A stretch of 64,000 nt of DNA. Source: Lachnospiraceae bacterium (lineage in GTDB: Bacteria; Bacillota; Clostridia; Lachnospirales; Lachnospiraceae). The position numbers were made by a program, and so were the translations under genes. The DNA lies in NCBI GenBank assembly GCA_017936785.1, contig JAGBEV010000002.1, positions 62,001 to 126,000 on the forward strand, read 5' to 3'. Under the pieces are notes generated by a model. The model ran no database searches. It was not told the origin of the DNA and saw only the letters and a list, made by a program, of their open reading frames with translations. This document shows positions 9,056-19,022 of the stretch, one piece after another (position 1 is the first letter of the stretch; each line of letters opens with the position of its first letter).

Positions 9056-10084
9056 ATGGCAGTAAAAGTAGCAATCAATGGTTTTGGCCGTATCGGTCGT
9101 CTTGCATTCAGACAGATGTTTGGTGCAGAAGGTTATGAAGTTGTAGCAATCAACGATTTAACAACACCTTCAATGTTAGCACACTTATTAAAATATGATT
9201 CTTCTCAGGGCAGATATGTAGGTATCGGCGAAGAAGATCAGGTTACAGCAGATGACGAAGCTGGTACAATCACAGTAAAAGGTAAAACAATCAAAATTTA
9301 CAAAGAGCCAGACGCAAATAACTGCCCTTGGGGTGAAATCGGCGTAGACGTAGTATTAGAGTGCTCCGGTTTCTATACATCTAAAGCAAAAGCACAGGCT
9401 CATATCAATGCTGGTGCTAAAAAAGTTGTTATTTCCGCTCCTGCAGGAAATGACCTTAAGACAATCGTTTATAATGTAAACCATGAGACATTAACAGCAG
9501 ATGACCAGATCATCTCCGCTGCTTCCTGTACAACAAACTGCTTAGCTCCTATGGCTAAAGCATTAAATGACTTAGCTCCTATCGAATCCGGTATCATGTG
9601 CACAATCCATGCTTACACAGGTGATCAGATGATCCTTGACGGACCTCAGAGAAAAGGCGATAAGAGAAGAAGCCGTGCAGGCGCTTGCAACATCGTTCCT
9701 AACTCTACAGGTGCTGCTAAAGCTATCGGCTTAGTAATTCCTGAATTAAACGGAAAATTAATCGGAGCTGCTCAGCGTGTTCCTACCCCTACAGGTTCTT
9801 CTACATTATTATTCGCAGTAGTAGATAAAGAAGTAACTGTAGATGAAGTAAACGCAGCTATGAAAGCTCAGGCTACAGAATCCTTCGGTTACAACACAGA
9901 AGAAATCGTTTCTTCCGATATCGTTGGTATGAGATTCGGTTCCTTATTCGATGCTACTCAGACAATGGTTTCTCCTTTACCTGGCGGAAAAACACAGGTA
10001 GAAGTTGTTTCCTGGTATGACAATGAGAACAGCTACACATCTCAGATGGTTCGTACAATCAAATACTTCGCTGAGTTAGGCTAA
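9056..10084 (+). CDS. gapA: Glyceraldehyde-3-phosphate dehydrogenase
   Basis: A glycolytic enzyme that oxidises glyceraldehyde 3-phosphate with NAD and phosphate. The 342-residue protein has the Rossmann start INGFGRIGR, an Asp at position 34 that favours NAD, the catalytic C158 in ASCTTNC, and the WYDNENSY motif near the C terminus. A TAGGAGG Shine-Dalgarno precedes the ATG. Codon use is strongly biased, as expected for a highly expressed gene, and similar in pgk and tpiA. It has its own promoter and terminator, so it forms a single-gene unit upstream of pgk. Confidence 0.98.
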   Translation: MAVKVAINGFGRIGRLAFRQMFGAEGYEVVAINDLTTPSMLAHLLKYDSSQGRYVGIGEEDQVTADDEAGTITVKGKTIKIYKEPDANNCPWGEIGVDVVLECSGFYTSKAKAQAHINAGAKKVVISAPAGNDLKTIVYNVNHETLTADDQIISAASCTTNCLAPMAKALNDLAPIESGIMCTIHAYTGDQMILDGPQRKGDKRRSRAGACNIVPNSTGAAKAIGLVIPELNGKLIGAAQRVPTPTGSSTLLFAVVDKEVTVDEVNAAMKAQATESFGYNTEEIVSSDIVGMRFGSLFDATQTMVSPLPGGKTQVEVVSWYDNENSYTSQMVRTIKYFAELG

Positions 10085-10119
10085 TATTGATTGAGACAAT
10101 CGAAATAAGAAAAGACCTT

Positions 10120-10158
10120 AAAGGGTCCGGTCATTTGGACCGGGCCCTTTGTTTTTTT
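10120..10158 (+). terminator. Intrinsic terminator after gapA
   Basis: A 13-bp GC-rich stem (AAAGGGTCCGGTC with its partner at 10138-10150, one G-U pair) and a 5-nt loop are followed by seven T. It separates gapA from pgk. Confidence 0.95.
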
Positions 10159-10231
10159 GCGGCTGTGCCGTTATGAAATAAAAAACTGGCGGATTTATCT
10201 GCTAAGATATAAAAATTAGGAGGCAAATAAA

Positions 10232-11455
10232 ATGGGTTTAAACAAAAAATCAGTTGATGATATCAACGTAAACGGAAAACGTGTTCTTGTAAGATGCGAT
10301 TTTAACGTACCTCTCAAAAATGGTGAGATCACAGATGATACTCGTATCAAAGCAGCACTTCCTACTATTGAGAAATTATTAAAAGACGGCGGCAAAGTAA
10401 TTCTCTGCTCTCATTTAGGAAAAGTTAAAAACGGTCCTAACGAAGGCGAATCTTTAGCACCTGTTGCTAAGAGACTTTCCGAAAAATTAGGCAAAGAAGT
10501 AAATTTCGTAGCTGATTACAATGTAACAGGCGAAGCTGCTACAGCAGCAGTTGCAGCTATGAAAGAAGGAGATGTTGTATTACTTCAGAATACACGTTTC
10601 CGTGGCGCAGAAGAGACAAAGAACGGTGAAGCTTTCTCCAAAGAGTTAGCTGATCTTTGTGATGTATATGTATGTGACGCTTTCGGTTCTTCCCACAGAG
10701 CACATGCTTCCGTTGCAGGTGTAACAGATGTTGTCCGTGCAAAAGGCGGCGAATGTGCAGTTGGTTATTTAATGCAGAAAGAAATCGATTTCTTGGGAAA
10801 TGCAGTTGAAAATCCTGTAAGACCTTTTGTTGCGATCTTAGGCGGTGCAAAAGTTGCTGATAAATTAAATGTTATCAATAACTTACTTGAGAAATGTGAT
10901 ACCCTGATCATCGGTGGCGGTATGGCATTCACCTTCTTAAAAGCAAAAGGATATGAAGTTGGTAACTCCTTAGTAGATGATGAGAAACTGGATTACTGTA
11001 AAGAAATGATGGCAAAAGCAGAGCAGTTAGGAAAGAAATTGTTACTTCCTGTTGATACAACCATCGCTGCTAACTTCCCGAACCCTATCGACGGACCTAT
11101 CGATGTTCAGGTTGTTGATGCTGACAAGATCCCTGCTGATATGGAAGGTCTTGACATCGGAACAAAGACAGCAGAATTGTATGCAGATGCAGTAAAATCC
11201 GCAAAGACTGTTGTTTGGAACGGACCTATGGGCGTATTTGAAAACCCTACACTTGCTGCAGGTACCATCGCAGTTGCAAAATCCTTAGCTGAAACAGATG
11301 CTACAACCATTATCGGCGGCGGCGATTCAGCAGCAGCAGTTAACCAGTTAGGTTTTGCTGACAAGATGAGCCATATTTCTACAGGCGGCGGCGCTTCTCT
11401 TGAATTCTTAGAGGGTAAAGTGCTTCCCGGCGTAGCAGCTGCTGATGACAAATAA
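10232..11455 (+). CDS. pgk: Phosphoglycerate kinase
   Basis: Transfers phosphate from 1,3-bisphosphoglycerate to ADP. The 407-residue length is normal. Motifs include [11 protein letters not shown], the substrate segments LCSHLGK and [15 protein letters not shown], and the nucleotide region GGGDSAAAV followed by [16 protein letters not shown] precedes the ATG. It lies downstream of the gapA terminator and probably has its own promoter, with an extended -10 TGCTAAGAT near 10200 as a candidate. A DUF3592 gene and tpiA follow within 600 bp. Confidence 0.98.
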   Translation: MGLNKKSVDDINVNGKRVLVRCDFNVPLKNGEITDDTRIKAALPTIEKLLKDGGKVILCSHLGKVKNGPNEGESLAPVAKRLSEKLGKEVNFVADYNVTGEAATAAVAAMKEGDVVLLQNTRFRGAEETKNGEAFSKELADLCDVYVCDAFGSSHRAHASVAGVTDVVRAKGGECAVGYLMQKEIDFLGNAVENPVRPFVAILGGAKVADKLNVINNLLEKCDTLIIGGGMAFTFLKAKGYEVGNSLVDDEKLDYCKEMMAKAEQLGKKLLLPVDTTIAANFPNPIDGPIDVQVVDADKIPADMEGLDIGTKTAELYADAVKSAKTVVWNGPMGVFENPTLAAGTIAVAKSLAETDATTIIGGGDSAAAVNQLGFADKMSHISTGGGASLEFLEGKVLPGVAAADDK

Positions 11456-11478
11456 GAATTTGCTATTGGGATAAAAAT

Positions 11479-11988
11479 ATGGAAAAAAATAAAAATTCTA
11501 AAAAGGCAGTCGGTTTTTTGCTGATTGCCTTTGGGAGTTTCTTTTTGATGCTGGGATTGCTGATTGGCGGTATTTTTATGGCTGTAGGCGGTGCAATGAA
11601 CAGTGAAATAGAACAGGAAATGAATGAGTTTTCTTCCTTTCAGGAAAGTGCATTGGAAACAACCGGTGAAGTGATCGAAGCGGATTCCGATGCCAGCTAT
11701 ACCACATTTGAGTATTATGCGGAAAGCGACGGCTCTATGTATGAAGTTACTTATGATGGTTATTTCAGCGATTATACAAGAGGAACGACTGTAACTGTGT
11801 ACTATGATAAAAACGATCCCAGCTTGTGCATGATTCCCGATTTTACAAAGGCTTCTTATGAATTCTTAAAGAATATCTTTATGTTGATCGGCGGTATCGT
11901 AGGCGGTGTATTTGTTGTAATCGGTCTGCCTATGCTCATTGGCGGTATTGTTATCAAAAAGAAAGCTACCCCTACTTATGAGAATTAG
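11479..11988 (+). CDS. DUF3592-type membrane protein
   Basis: A 169-residue protein with a membrane segment at about 11-37, an extracytoplasmic domain rich in acidic and Tyr residues (about 45-125; TTGEVIEADSDASYTTFEYYAESDGSMYEVTYDG then TVTVYYDKNDPS) and a second membrane segment at about 134-158. This layout is that of DUF3592 proteins, whose function is unknown. It sits 23 bp after pgk and 61 bp before tpiA, so it is probably carried on the glycolytic transcript. I cannot assign a role. Confidence 0.82.
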   Translation: MEKNKNSKKAVGFLLIAFGSFFLMLGLLIGGIFMAVGGAMNSEIEQEMNEFSSFQESALETTGEVIEADSDASYTTFEYYAESDGSMYEVTYDGYFSDYTRGTTVTVYYDKNDPSLCMIPDFTKASYEFLKNIFMLIGGIVGGVFVVIGLPMLIGGIVIKKKATPTYEN

Positions 11989-12049
11989 AAGGTTTGTTAT
12001 GAACCCCATTGGCTATGGGGATAAAATGGATTAAAGGAGAATAAAAGAA

Positions 12050-12799
12050 ATGGCAAGAAAAAAAATCATCGCCGGAAACTGGAAAATGAACATGACTCCC
12101 AGTGAGGCAGTAGAATTGGTAAACACATTAAAACCTTTAGTAGCAACAGATGACGCTGATGTAGTTTTCTGCGTACCTGCTATTGATATCATTCCTGTAA
12201 TTGAAGCTGCAAAAGGCTCCAATATCCAGGTTGGTGCAGAAAATATGTATTTTGAAGAGAAGGGCGCTTTCACAGGCGAGATTTCTCCTGCGATGCTTAC
12301 AGATGTAGGCGTTAAATATGTTGTTTTAGGACATTCCGAGAGAAGAGAATACTTCGCAGAGACTTCCGAAACAGTTAATAAGAAAATGTTAAAGGCTTTC
12401 GAGCATGGCATTACACCGATCATGTGCTGTGGTGAGACATTAGAGCAGAGAGAACAGGGTGTAACCATGGACTTTATCCGTCAGCAGGTTAAAGTTGGTT
12501 TCTTAAATGTAACAGCAGACCAGGCTAAAACAGCAGTTATCGCTTATGAGCCTATCTGGGCTATCGGAACAGGTAAGACAGCTACAACAGAGCAGGCACA
12601 GGAAGTTTGCAAAGGCATCCGTGAGTGCATCGCTGAAATCTATGATGAAGCAACAGCAGAAGCTATCCGTATCCAGTATGGCGGTTCTGTGAATGCAGCT
12701 ACAGCACCTGAATTATTTGCTCAGCCTGATATCGACGGCGGCTTAGTTGGTGGAGCAGCATTAAAACCTGACTTCGGCAAGATTGTAAATTACAAATAA
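12050..12799 (+). CDS. tpiA: Triosephosphate isomerase
   Basis: Interconverts dihydroxyacetone phosphate and glyceraldehyde 3-phosphate. The 249-residue barrel has K12 (GNWKMN), H95 (GHSERR) and E167 ([11 protein letters not shown]) in place, and the phosphate-binding QYGGSVN and GGLVGGAAL near the end. AAAGGAGAA precedes the ATG. A small hairpin CCCCAT/ATGGGG (12004-12020) without a T run lies in the leader, possibly an RNA-processing or stability element. A terminator follows. Confidence 0.98.
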   Translation: MARKKIIAGNWKMNMTPSEAVELVNTLKPLVATDDADVVFCVPAIDIIPVIEAAKGSNIQVGAENMYFEEKGAFTGEISPAMLTDVGVKYVVLGHSERREYFAETSETVNKKMLKAFEHGITPIMCCGETLEQREQGVTMDFIRQQVKVGFLNVTADQAKTAVIAYEPIWAIGTGKTATTEQAQEVCKGIRECIAEIYDEATAEAIRIQYGGSVNAATAPELFAQPDIDGGLVGGAALKPDFGKIVNYK

Positions 12800-12837
12800 T
12801 CAGGTTATATGCAGGAAAACAGGGCATAATGGAATAT

Positions 12838-12883
12838 AAAACCCACTTCAAGTTGTGAGAAACGCATCATTGAAGTGGGTTTT
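12838..12883. terminator. Bidirectional terminator between tpiA and degV
   Basis: A perfect 14-bp stem (AAAACCCACTTCAA, 12838-12851, with 12870-12883) with A and T ends on opposite arms lies between converging genes. Confidence 0.85.
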
Positions 12884-12934
12884 GCTATGTCTTGTGATAT
12901 TTTTGCCCAGGGCAGTTATCAGTATTTTGTTTTT

Positions 12935-13849
12935 TTATGTTTCTGATGAATGAATTGCTTTTTCAATAATGCCAAAGCCCAGTGGATAAGGTCCGGTGTG
13001 TACACCGATAGTGGCTCCGATCTGATAAACGGGCAATTCATCTATGTCATATCCTTTTTCATGAAGTACGGACAGCGCCTGATCGCGAAAGGCAAGACCT
13101 TCTTCCACATCATAGCCGTATCCCACGGCAAGGCTGTAACAGTTAATTTCCAGACTGCTTTCCTGCAGATATTCCAAAAGAAGATCCATGACTTTTTTGA
13201 GAGTGCGTTTCCGTCCTCTGTCGATGCCGGAAGGAAAGATTTCTCCCTGCTTTAGGGTGATCACAGGGCGGATGTTCAGAAGGCTTCCTGCAAGAGCGGA
13301 CACTTTTCCGATTCGTCCCCCGTGTTTTAAATATTCCATATTTCCTACTGTAAAGAAAATCCTGCCGGTACTTTTGATCTCTTCCAGCCGTGCTATTGCA
13401 TCCTCATAAGAAACGCCGTGATCGCGCAGTTTTACCGCCTCTAACACATATTGTCCCTGAAGGACTGTATTGATAGTGGCGTCGATGACGGTAATTTCCG
13501 CTTGTGGGTACTTTTCCAACAGAAGTGACCGGGCATTGAGCGCCGATTGCATGGAACCGCTGAATTTTGTGGTAATACAAATACAGATCACAGGGATTCC
13601 CGCCTCGGCAAAGGGCAGGAATGCTTCTTCATAATCCCGGATGGAGGGCATGGAAGATTTGGGATATACGCCCGTTTTCTCTACCATCTGCTGATAGAAG
13701 TCCCGGATACCGATTTCTACATTTTCTTTCAAATAATGTGTATCATCAAAAGATACATAAAAAGGCACGACTGTGACATTTTTTTCCCGGGTCAGGTCCG
13801 GAGGCAGATCACAGGAGCCGTCGCTGATAATATGAAATACTTCTTTCAT
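12935..13849 (-). CDS. DegV family fatty-acid-binding protein
   Basis: A 304-residue DegV protein. It starts with the family signature IISDGSCDLPPDL and has the ligand-binding segments SMPSIRDYEEAF, ITTKFSGSMQSA and GVHTGPYPLGFGII. Members bind a long-chain fatty acid; some act as FakB and present it to the kinase FakA. No fakA is nearby, so a FakB role is only possible. AAGAAGGAAT precedes the ATG and a promoter lies about 75 bp upstream on the same strand. Confidence 0.9.
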   Translation of the reverse strand: MKEVFHIISDGSCDLPPDLTREKNVTVVPFYVSFDDTHYLKENVEIGIRDFYQQMVEKTGVYPKSSMPSIRDYEEAFLPFAEAGIPVICICITTKFSGSMQSALNARSLLLEKYPQAEITVIDATINTVLQGQYVLEAVKLRDHGVSYEDAIARLEEIKSTGRIFFTVGNMEYLKHGGRIGKVSALAGSLLNIRPVITLKQGEIFPSGIDRGRKRTLKKVMDLLLEYLQESSLEINCYSLAVGYGYDVEEGLAFRDQALSVLHEKGYDIDELPVYQIGATIGVHTGPYPLGFGIIEKAIHSSET

Positions 13850-13921
13850 GTTAAAATTCCTTCTTTGTATATTTGTACTCTGACCCTCTCAAAAAGTATG
13901 AGATGGCTTTTTCTGCTATAT

Positions 13922-13950
13922 AGAATACTACGTTTGTGGATGGATTGCAA
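13922..13950 (-). promoter_or_regulatory. Promoter of degV
   Basis: On the minus strand TTGCAA (13945-13950), a 17-bp spacer, then TATTCT (13922-13927). Confidence 0.6.
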
Positions 13951-14057
13951 TCTTTATATACGTGCAAATGTTGCAATATAGAGATATGCAAACTGTTATT
14001 AAGAGTTTTCAAAACTATATGCCGCGCTGTGGACTGTGCATTACACAAACAAAGTCC

Positions 14058-14087
14058 TTGATTGTAAAAGAGACTATGTTGTATCAT
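14058..14087 (+). promoter_or_regulatory. Possible promoter of the DUF3784 gene
   Basis: TTGATT (14058-14063), an 18-bp spacer and TATCAT (14082-14087), 28 bp before the chosen start. Confidence 0.45.
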
Positions 14088-14114
14088 ATGATTAAAGTGT
14101 TGGGAGATGGGATT

Positions 14115-14879
14115 ATGATTTATTACGGTATCATTTTTCTTGTGTGGTTAATAGCTGTTATTTTAATGACAGGAAAAGGCGGTTTCCTGATCGCAGGTTA
14201 TCATACTGCGCCAAAGAAGGAAAAAAGAAAATATGATGAAAAGAAATTGAGCCGGACCTATGGGATCGGAATGATGGTCATAGCGATTTTTATTACCATT
14301 CCTTATATTTTATGCGATGAGAAGGCAGAATTCCTATTGGCCTTTATGCCTGTAGTTATTATTGTAACAATTATAGCCATGCTCATTGTGGGAAATTTTT
14401 TCTGTAGGAAAAAAGCAACAGAAGAAGAACCGGAGAATGGGAATGCTGCAGAAGAACAAGATACATTTGCCCGTAAATACGGTTCCCTGATTCTTATTAT
14501 TATCATGCTGATATTGATCCTTCCCATGCTCTATCTGGGAGAAGTGAAAATAACTTATGAACCGGATTACTTTACAGTGAGCGTCAGCGGATGGAAGGAT
14601 AAACAAATCTCTTATTCCGAAATTACTGAAATAACCCGCCAAGAGGCACTTGACGTGGGAAGCCGTACCGGAGGATTGGGAACTGCCAAACTCCTGGCAG
14701 GCAATTTCCGCAACGGCACCTTTGGAGACTACGAACTTTATGCCTATAAAAACAGTACTGATTACATCATCCTGTACCGTTTGGGAAAAAACATTGTCAT
14801 CGGTTTAAATTCCCGGGAAGAAGCCGACCGGCTATACGATGCTTTACTGGAAAAAATCAGGGAACCCGGTGAAAAATGA
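14115..14879 (+). CDS. DUF3784 membrane protein with C-terminal PH-like domain
   Basis: A 254-residue protein. The N-terminal half has membrane segments at about 3-15, 53-72 and 80-100 with the DUF3784 pattern GKGGFLIAGYHTAPKKEKRKYDEKKL. A Glu-rich linker and another membrane segment (about 120-140) follow. The C-terminal 100 residues look like a bacterial PH-type domain (YFTVSVSGWKDKQISYSEITEI through NSREEADRLYDALLEKI). The function is unknown. I chose the ATG at 14115, preceded by GGGAGATGGGA; the open frame extends to 13962 but that part resembles no family and lies upstream of the likely promoter. Confidence 0.78.
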   Translation: MIYYGIIFLVWLIAVILMTGKGGFLIAGYHTAPKKEKRKYDEKKLSRTYGIGMMVIAIFITIPYILCDEKAEFLLAFMPVVIIVTIIAMLIVGNFFCRKKATEEEPENGNAAEEQDTFARKYGSLILIIIMLILILPMLYLGEVKITYEPDYFTVSVSGWKDKQISYSEITEITRQEALDVGSRTGGLGTAKLLAGNFRNGTFGDYELYAYKNSTDYIILYRLGKNIVIGLNSREEADRLYDALLEKIREPGEK

Positions 14880-14899
14880 TAACAACCTGTAAAGTATTA

Positions 14900-16066
14900 T
14901 CAATAATATGCTTTATCCACCTGGATTACTGCATAATAACTATCATTCATCCTATGAATTTCCTTACTTAAAAAAGCCACAACTTCTTCATCCGTCATTT
15001 TAAAATCAAAGGGAAGCAGCACATCAAAGATCACATTGGTATGAGTGGGTCCTGTTACAACACGAAAATCATGAAGCTTCAAATCTTTATCCAGACCATG
15101 CAGCAGTTCTTCTATCTGGCTGTGAAGGCTGTCTGTCAAAGGATCATTGACCAAAACAGGGTCCATGTGGATGACTGCCTCGCAATGACATTCTTTTGCC
15201 AGTTCTTTTTCAATGTTATCGATCATGTCGTGAATATCCATAATATTGCCTGTAGAATCCACCTCAGCATGAAGAGATACCATAACCCTGCCGGGACCAT
15301 AGTCGTGAACGATCAGATCATGAATTCCCAAAACACCTTCATGGGCATTGACCAAAGCCTCTATCTGCTCGATAAACTCCTTTTTGGGCGGCTGTCCTAA
15401 AAGAGGAGAAATGGTATCTTTGGCAGCATTATAGCCAGCATAAAGAATGAACAGACCCACAGCAATACCGCAGTATCCGTCAATATTAACCGAAGTAAAT
15501 TTGCATACCAAAGTAGAAATAAGAACAACAAAAGTAGCAAGGGAGTCGCTGATGGAATCCGTTGCAGTTGCTTTCATGGCAGCAGAAGCGATTTTTTTGC
15601 TGACAGCAGTATTATAAATTGCCATGTAGATTTTAACGCAGATGGAAGCAATCAGAATACCTATAACAAGAGGATCGGAAGCGATCGTTTCCGGGTGTAT
15701 GATTTTTGTTATGGACGATTTTACCAGTTCAAATCCCATCAGTATGATGGCGATGGAAACTAAAAGTCCTGATATGTATTCAATTCTTCCGTGACCGAAA
15801 GGGTGATCGATATCAGGTTTCTGACCAGCCATTTGAAAGCCGATCAAGGTGATCAGGGAAGAGCCGGCATCCGATAAATTGTTTAGGGCATCGGCAGTGA
15901 TCGCAATGGAATTGCTTATGAGTCCGGCAAAGAACTTTCCGGCGAATAAGCAAATATTTAATAAGATTCCCACAGCGCCGCAAAGAACCCCATATGCTTT
16001 TCTGACAGAGGGGGATTCCACATCATCTTTATTTCTGATAAAAAGGCTGCTAAATAGTGTGATCAT
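14900..16066 (-). CDS. Cation diffusion facilitator (CDF) family transporter
   Basis: A 388-residue metal/proton antiporter with six membrane segments (about 25-200) and a C-terminal cytoplasmic domain. The metal-site motifs of the family are seen in segment 2 (DALNNLSDAGSS), the following HPFGHGRIEYISGL, and segment 5 (ATDSISDSLAT). The cytoplasmic part has the conserved HDLIVHDYGPGRVMVSLHAEV. Substrates are usually Zn, Mn, Fe or Co; the DxxxD pattern in segment 5 may favour Mn or Fe, but this is a guess. AAAGGAGATG precedes the ATG. It diverges from gpmI. Confidence 0.9.
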   Translation of the reverse strand: MITLFSSLFIRNKDDVESPSVRKAYGVLCGAVGILLNICLFAGKFFAGLISNSIAITADALNNLSDAGSSLITLIGFQMAGQKPDIDHPFGHGRIEYISGLLVSIAIILMGFELVKSSITKIIHPETIASDPLVIGILIASICVKIYMAIYNTAVSKKIASAAMKATATDSISDSLATFVVLISTLVCKFTSVNIDGYCGIAVGLFILYAGYNAAKDTISPLLGQPPKKEFIEQIEALVNAHEGVLGIHDLIVHDYGPGRVMVSLHAEVDSTGNIMDIHDMIDNIEKELAKECHCEAVIHMDPVLVNDPLTDSLHSQIEELLHGLDKDLKLHDFRVVTGPTHTNVIFDVLLPFDFKMTDEEVVAFLSKEIHRMNDSYYAVIQVDKAYY

Positions 16067-16112
16067 TTCAAAGCATCTCCTTTATTGGGTTTCATAAAAT
16101 TTCATTCTTTAC

Positions 16113-16142
16113 ATATTACTTCTTTTTTGGGCAGTTTGACAA
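16113..16142 (-). promoter_or_regulatory. Possible promoter of the CDF gene
   Basis: The minus strand has TTGTCA (16137-16142), an 18-bp spacer and TAATAT (16113-16118), back to back with the gpmI promoter. Confidence 0.45.
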
Positions 16143-16151
16143 CAGTTTTTC

Positions 16152-16180
16152 TTGAAAAACATGCCTAAACCATGTATAAT
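16152..16180 (+). promoter_or_regulatory. Promoter of gpmI
   Basis: TTGAAA (16152-16157), a spacer of 17 bp, and a consensus TATAAT (16175-16180), about 90 bp before the start. Confidence 0.82.
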
Positions 16181-16268
16181 TTTTTTCGGACAAGAAGAAA
16201 TGGCAGCGCGGATAGAAAATGATATATTTGCACACATTTTATAAAAGAATAGAAAAGGAGAAATAAAA

Positions 16269-17825
16269 ATGAGTAAAAAACCAACCGTATTAATGATACT
16301 TGACGGATATGGTCTCAATGAAAAGACTGAAGGAAATGCAGTAGCAGAGGCTAAAACACCGGTTATGGACAAATTGATGGCAGAATGCCCCTTTGTAAGA
16401 GGTAATGCATCCGGTATGGCAGTAGGACTTCCTGACGGACAGATGGGTAACTCTGAAGTGGGACATTTGAATATGGGAGCCGGCCGTATCGTATACCAGG
16501 AATTGACCAGAATCACCAAAGAGATTCAGGATGGCACCTTCTTTACCAATCCTGAGCTGATGGATGCAGTGGAAAATTGTAAGAAAAATGACTCCGCATT
16601 TCATGCCTTCGGTTTAGTTTCCGATGGCGGTGTTCACAGCCACAATACACATTTATATGGTTTATTGGAGTTAGCAAAAAGAAACGGATTAAAGAAAGTA
16701 TATGTACACTGCTTTTTAGACGGTCGTGACACACCTCCCGCATCAGGAAAGGATTTTGTAGCTGATCTGGAAGCTGAAATGGCTAAGATCGGCGTAGGCG
16801 AAGTGGCTTCCGTCAGCGGCCGTTATTATGCTATGGACAGGGATAACAACTATGACCGTGTTCAGCTTGCCTATGATGCTCTTACAAAAGGTGAGGGCTT
16901 ACATGCTGACAGCGCAACAGGTGCTATTCAGGAATCCTATGACAGGGACGAGACAGATGAATTTGTAAAACCTACTGTTGTTATGAAGGATGGCGCACCT
17001 GTAGCAACCATCAAAGACGGAGACAGCATTGTATTCTTTAACTTCCGTCCTGACAGGGCAAGAGAGATCACAAGATGCTTCTGCTGTGAAGATGATTTCT
17101 TTGCTGACATTAACTTTAAACGTGAAAAGAAGTTGGATTTAACCTTTGTATGCTTTTCCGATTATGATCCTACGATTCCGAATAAGGAAGTGGCATTTAA
17201 GAAGATTTCCATTACCAATACCTTTGGCGAGTGGCTGGCAAACAATCATATGACTCAGGCAAGAATTGCTGAAACAGAAAAATATGCTCATGTTACATTC
17301 TTCTTTAACGGCGGCGTAGAGGAGCCTAATCAGGGCGAGGACAGAATCCTTGTAAATTCTCCCAAGGATGTTGCAACCTATGACCTGAAACCTGAAATGA
17401 GCGCATATGAAGTATGTGACAAATTGTGCGGAGCTATTACTTCCGGCAAATATGATGTGATCATCATTAACTTTGCAAATCCCGACATGGTAGGTCATAC
17501 CGGAGTGGAAAGCGCAGCGATCAAGGCTGTTGAAGCAGTAGATGAATGTGTTGGCAAGGCAGTGGAAGCATTAAAGAGCGTAGACGGACAGATGTTTATC
17601 TGTGCAGACCACGGAAATGCAGAACAGCTTGTTGATTATGAGACAGGAGCACCTTTTACAGCACATACAACCAATCAGGTTCCTTTCATTCTTGTCAATG
17701 CAGATCCTGCATATGGCTTGAGAGAAGATGGCTGTCTGGCTGATATTGTTCCCACTTTGATTGAGTTAATGGGAATGGAACAGCCTGCAGAAATGACAGG
17801 AAGCTCTTTGCTGGTTCGTAAATAG
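16269..17825 (+). CDS. gpmI: 2,3-bisphosphoglycerate-independent phosphoglycerate mutase
   Basis: Converts 3- to 2-phosphoglycerate using two metal ions. The 518-residue alkaline-phosphatase-fold enzyme has the first metal site LDGYG, catalytic S62 in GQMGNSEVGH, the phosphotransferase segment HCFLDGRDTPP, NFRPDRARE, and late metal ligands in NFANPDMVGHTG and CADHGNAE. AAAGGAGAAATAAAA precedes the ATG. It is a single-gene unit with a promoter and terminator; enolase is not in the window. Confidence 0.97.
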   Translation: MSKKPTVLMILDGYGLNEKTEGNAVAEAKTPVMDKLMAECPFVRGNASGMAVGLPDGQMGNSEVGHLNMGAGRIVYQELTRITKEIQDGTFFTNPELMDAVENCKKNDSAFHAFGLVSDGGVHSHNTHLYGLLELAKRNGLKKVYVHCFLDGRDTPPASGKDFVADLEAEMAKIGVGEVASVSGRYYAMDRDNNYDRVQLAYDALTKGEGLHADSATGAIQESYDRDETDEFVKPTVVMKDGAPVATIKDGDSIVFFNFRPDRAREITRCFCCEDDFFADINFKREKKLDLTFVCFSDYDPTIPNKEVAFKKISITNTFGEWLANNHMTQARIAETEKYAHVTFFFNGGVEEPNQGEDRILVNSPKDVATYDLKPEMSAYEVCDKLCGAITSGKYDVIIINFANPDMVGHTGVESAAIKAVEAVDECVGKAVEALKSVDGQMFICADHGNAEQLVDYETGAPFTAHTTNQVPFILVNADPAYGLREDGCLADIVPTLIELMGMEQPAEMTGSSLLVRK

Positions 17826-17882
17826 TTTTGTAAAATGAATATATGATAGAGTGATTTGTTAATAAAACACAATTTTATGAGA

Positions 17883-17936
17883 AAAAGGATGTTAAGCAGA
17901 GCATATTTGTGCCTGTTGGAACATCCTTTTCTTTTT
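17883..17936 (+). terminator. Intrinsic terminator after gpmI
   Basis: AAAAGGATGTT (17883-17893) pairs perfectly with AACATCCTTTT (17920-17930), and a CTTTTTC tract follows. Confidence 0.82.
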
Positions 17937-18048
17937 CTTTCAGAAGTGCAGCAGAAAGGAAATTAACAAAAGTTAAAGGTGATGGAAAAGTCAGGAATAG
18001 CACCGGAATCATTGGGAAATACTAGAAAAAAACTTAGGGGGCTTTTGT

Positions 18049-18897
18049 GTGAGCTTTTTAAAAAAGTATTTTACCATAACGGTTTTTTCTGCTTTATTTG
18101 CCTGTGGCATAGCATTTTTTTTAGATCCTAATGATCTGGCTCCGGGTGGCGTGACGGGAATTGCCATTTTGCTAAATGCGGTCACAGGTGTGGAAACGGG
18201 AACATGGGTGTTTCTCATCAATATTCCCATTTTAATGATCGGATGGTGGAAATTTGGAGGTAAGTTCATGATTTCCACAGTTTATTCTATCGGCGTGGTA
18301 TCAGCGACTACCAATCTCTTGTCCAATATGCCGCCGCTTACGACAGATCCTCTTGCCGCAGCTTTGGCAGGAGCTTTTCTTACGGCAATATCCATAGGCT
18401 CTATTATGAAGATGCACGCTACCACAGGCGGAATGGACATTGTTGTAAAACTACTTAGGAAAAGGTATCCTCATTTAAGGACAGGGAAACTTTATTTAGT
18501 AATGGACAGTATTATCGTGATGTTTGCGATCCTTGTTTTTGGAAATCTGGAATCCGGCATTTATGCAGGGATTACCGTGCTTGTTACTTCTTATATTTTG
18601 GATCTGGTATTGTATGGAAAAGATGAAGCAAGCTTATTTTTGGTGGTTACGGATCATTCCCGGGAAGTTGCAGAGCGGTTAATGGAGGAATTAGAGGTAG
18701 GAGTCACATATTTAAAAGGAAAGGGTGCTTTTAAGGATAAGGATAAAGAAATTATTCTGTGTGCTACCAGAAAGACCCAGGCACCGAAGCTGGAAATGAT
18801 CGTAAGAGAAGTGGACAGGGAAGCGTTTTTGATCGTAACAAGCGCCAATGAGATTTATGGAGAAGGATATAAGTCCTATGATGCGGAGATTGTATAA
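18049..18897 (+). CDS. YitT family membrane protein with DUF2179 domain
   Basis: A 282-residue protein with five or six membrane segments in the first 190 residues (family pattern FLDPNDLAPGGVTGIAILLN, then GGMDIVVKLLRKRYP) and a C-terminal cytoplasmic DUF2179 domain (GKDEASLFLVVTDHSREVAERL through FLIVTSANEIYGEGY). The function of the family is not established. The start is a GTG at 18049 with TAGGGGG upstream. It stands alone between the gpmI terminator and the operator region of the next gene. Confidence 0.9.
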   Translation: MSFLKKYFTITVFSALFACGIAFFLDPNDLAPGGVTGIAILLNAVTGVETGTWVFLINIPILMIGWWKFGGKFMISTVYSIGVVSATTNLLSNMPPLTTDPLAAALAGAFLTAISIGSIMKMHATTGGMDIVVKLLRKRYPHLRTGKLYLVMDSIIVMFAILVFGNLESGIYAGITVLVTSYILDLVLYGKDEASLFLVVTDHSREVAERLMEELEVGVTYLKGKGAFKDKDKEIILCATRKTQAPKLEMIVREVDREAFLIVTSANEIYGEGYKSYDAEIV

Positions 18898-18965
18898 CCT
18901 GATCAATGTTCAATGGTGTAAAATAAAATAAGCTGATAAAAAATCATAATTATTTCAAAACGCGC

Positions 18966-18994
18966 TTGACTTAGTAGTAAAAGTATACTATTAT
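18966..18994 (+). promoter_or_regulatory. Promoter of the radical-SAM/NUDIX gene
   Basis: TTGACT (18966-18971), a 17-bp spacer, TATTAT (18989-18994). The spacer is almost wholly occupied by the first operator copy. Confidence 0.75.
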
Positions 18995-19022
18995 AAATAT
19001 AGTTAGTAGCAAAAATATACTA
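18971..19022 (+). repeat. Tandem operator: two copies of a 20-bp site 32 bp apart
   Basis: TTAGTAGTAAAAGTATACTA (18971-18990) and TTAGTAGCAAAAATATACTA (19003-19022) agree at 18 of 20 positions. Each contains the inverted repeat TAGTA/TACTA. Copy 1 covers the spacer between -35 and -10, and copy 2 covers the region just after the transcription start. The 32-bp period places both on one DNA face. This is the pattern of a repressor with dimeric HTH subunits (HxlR/MarR-like is a guess). No regulator gene adjoins. Confidence 0.75.
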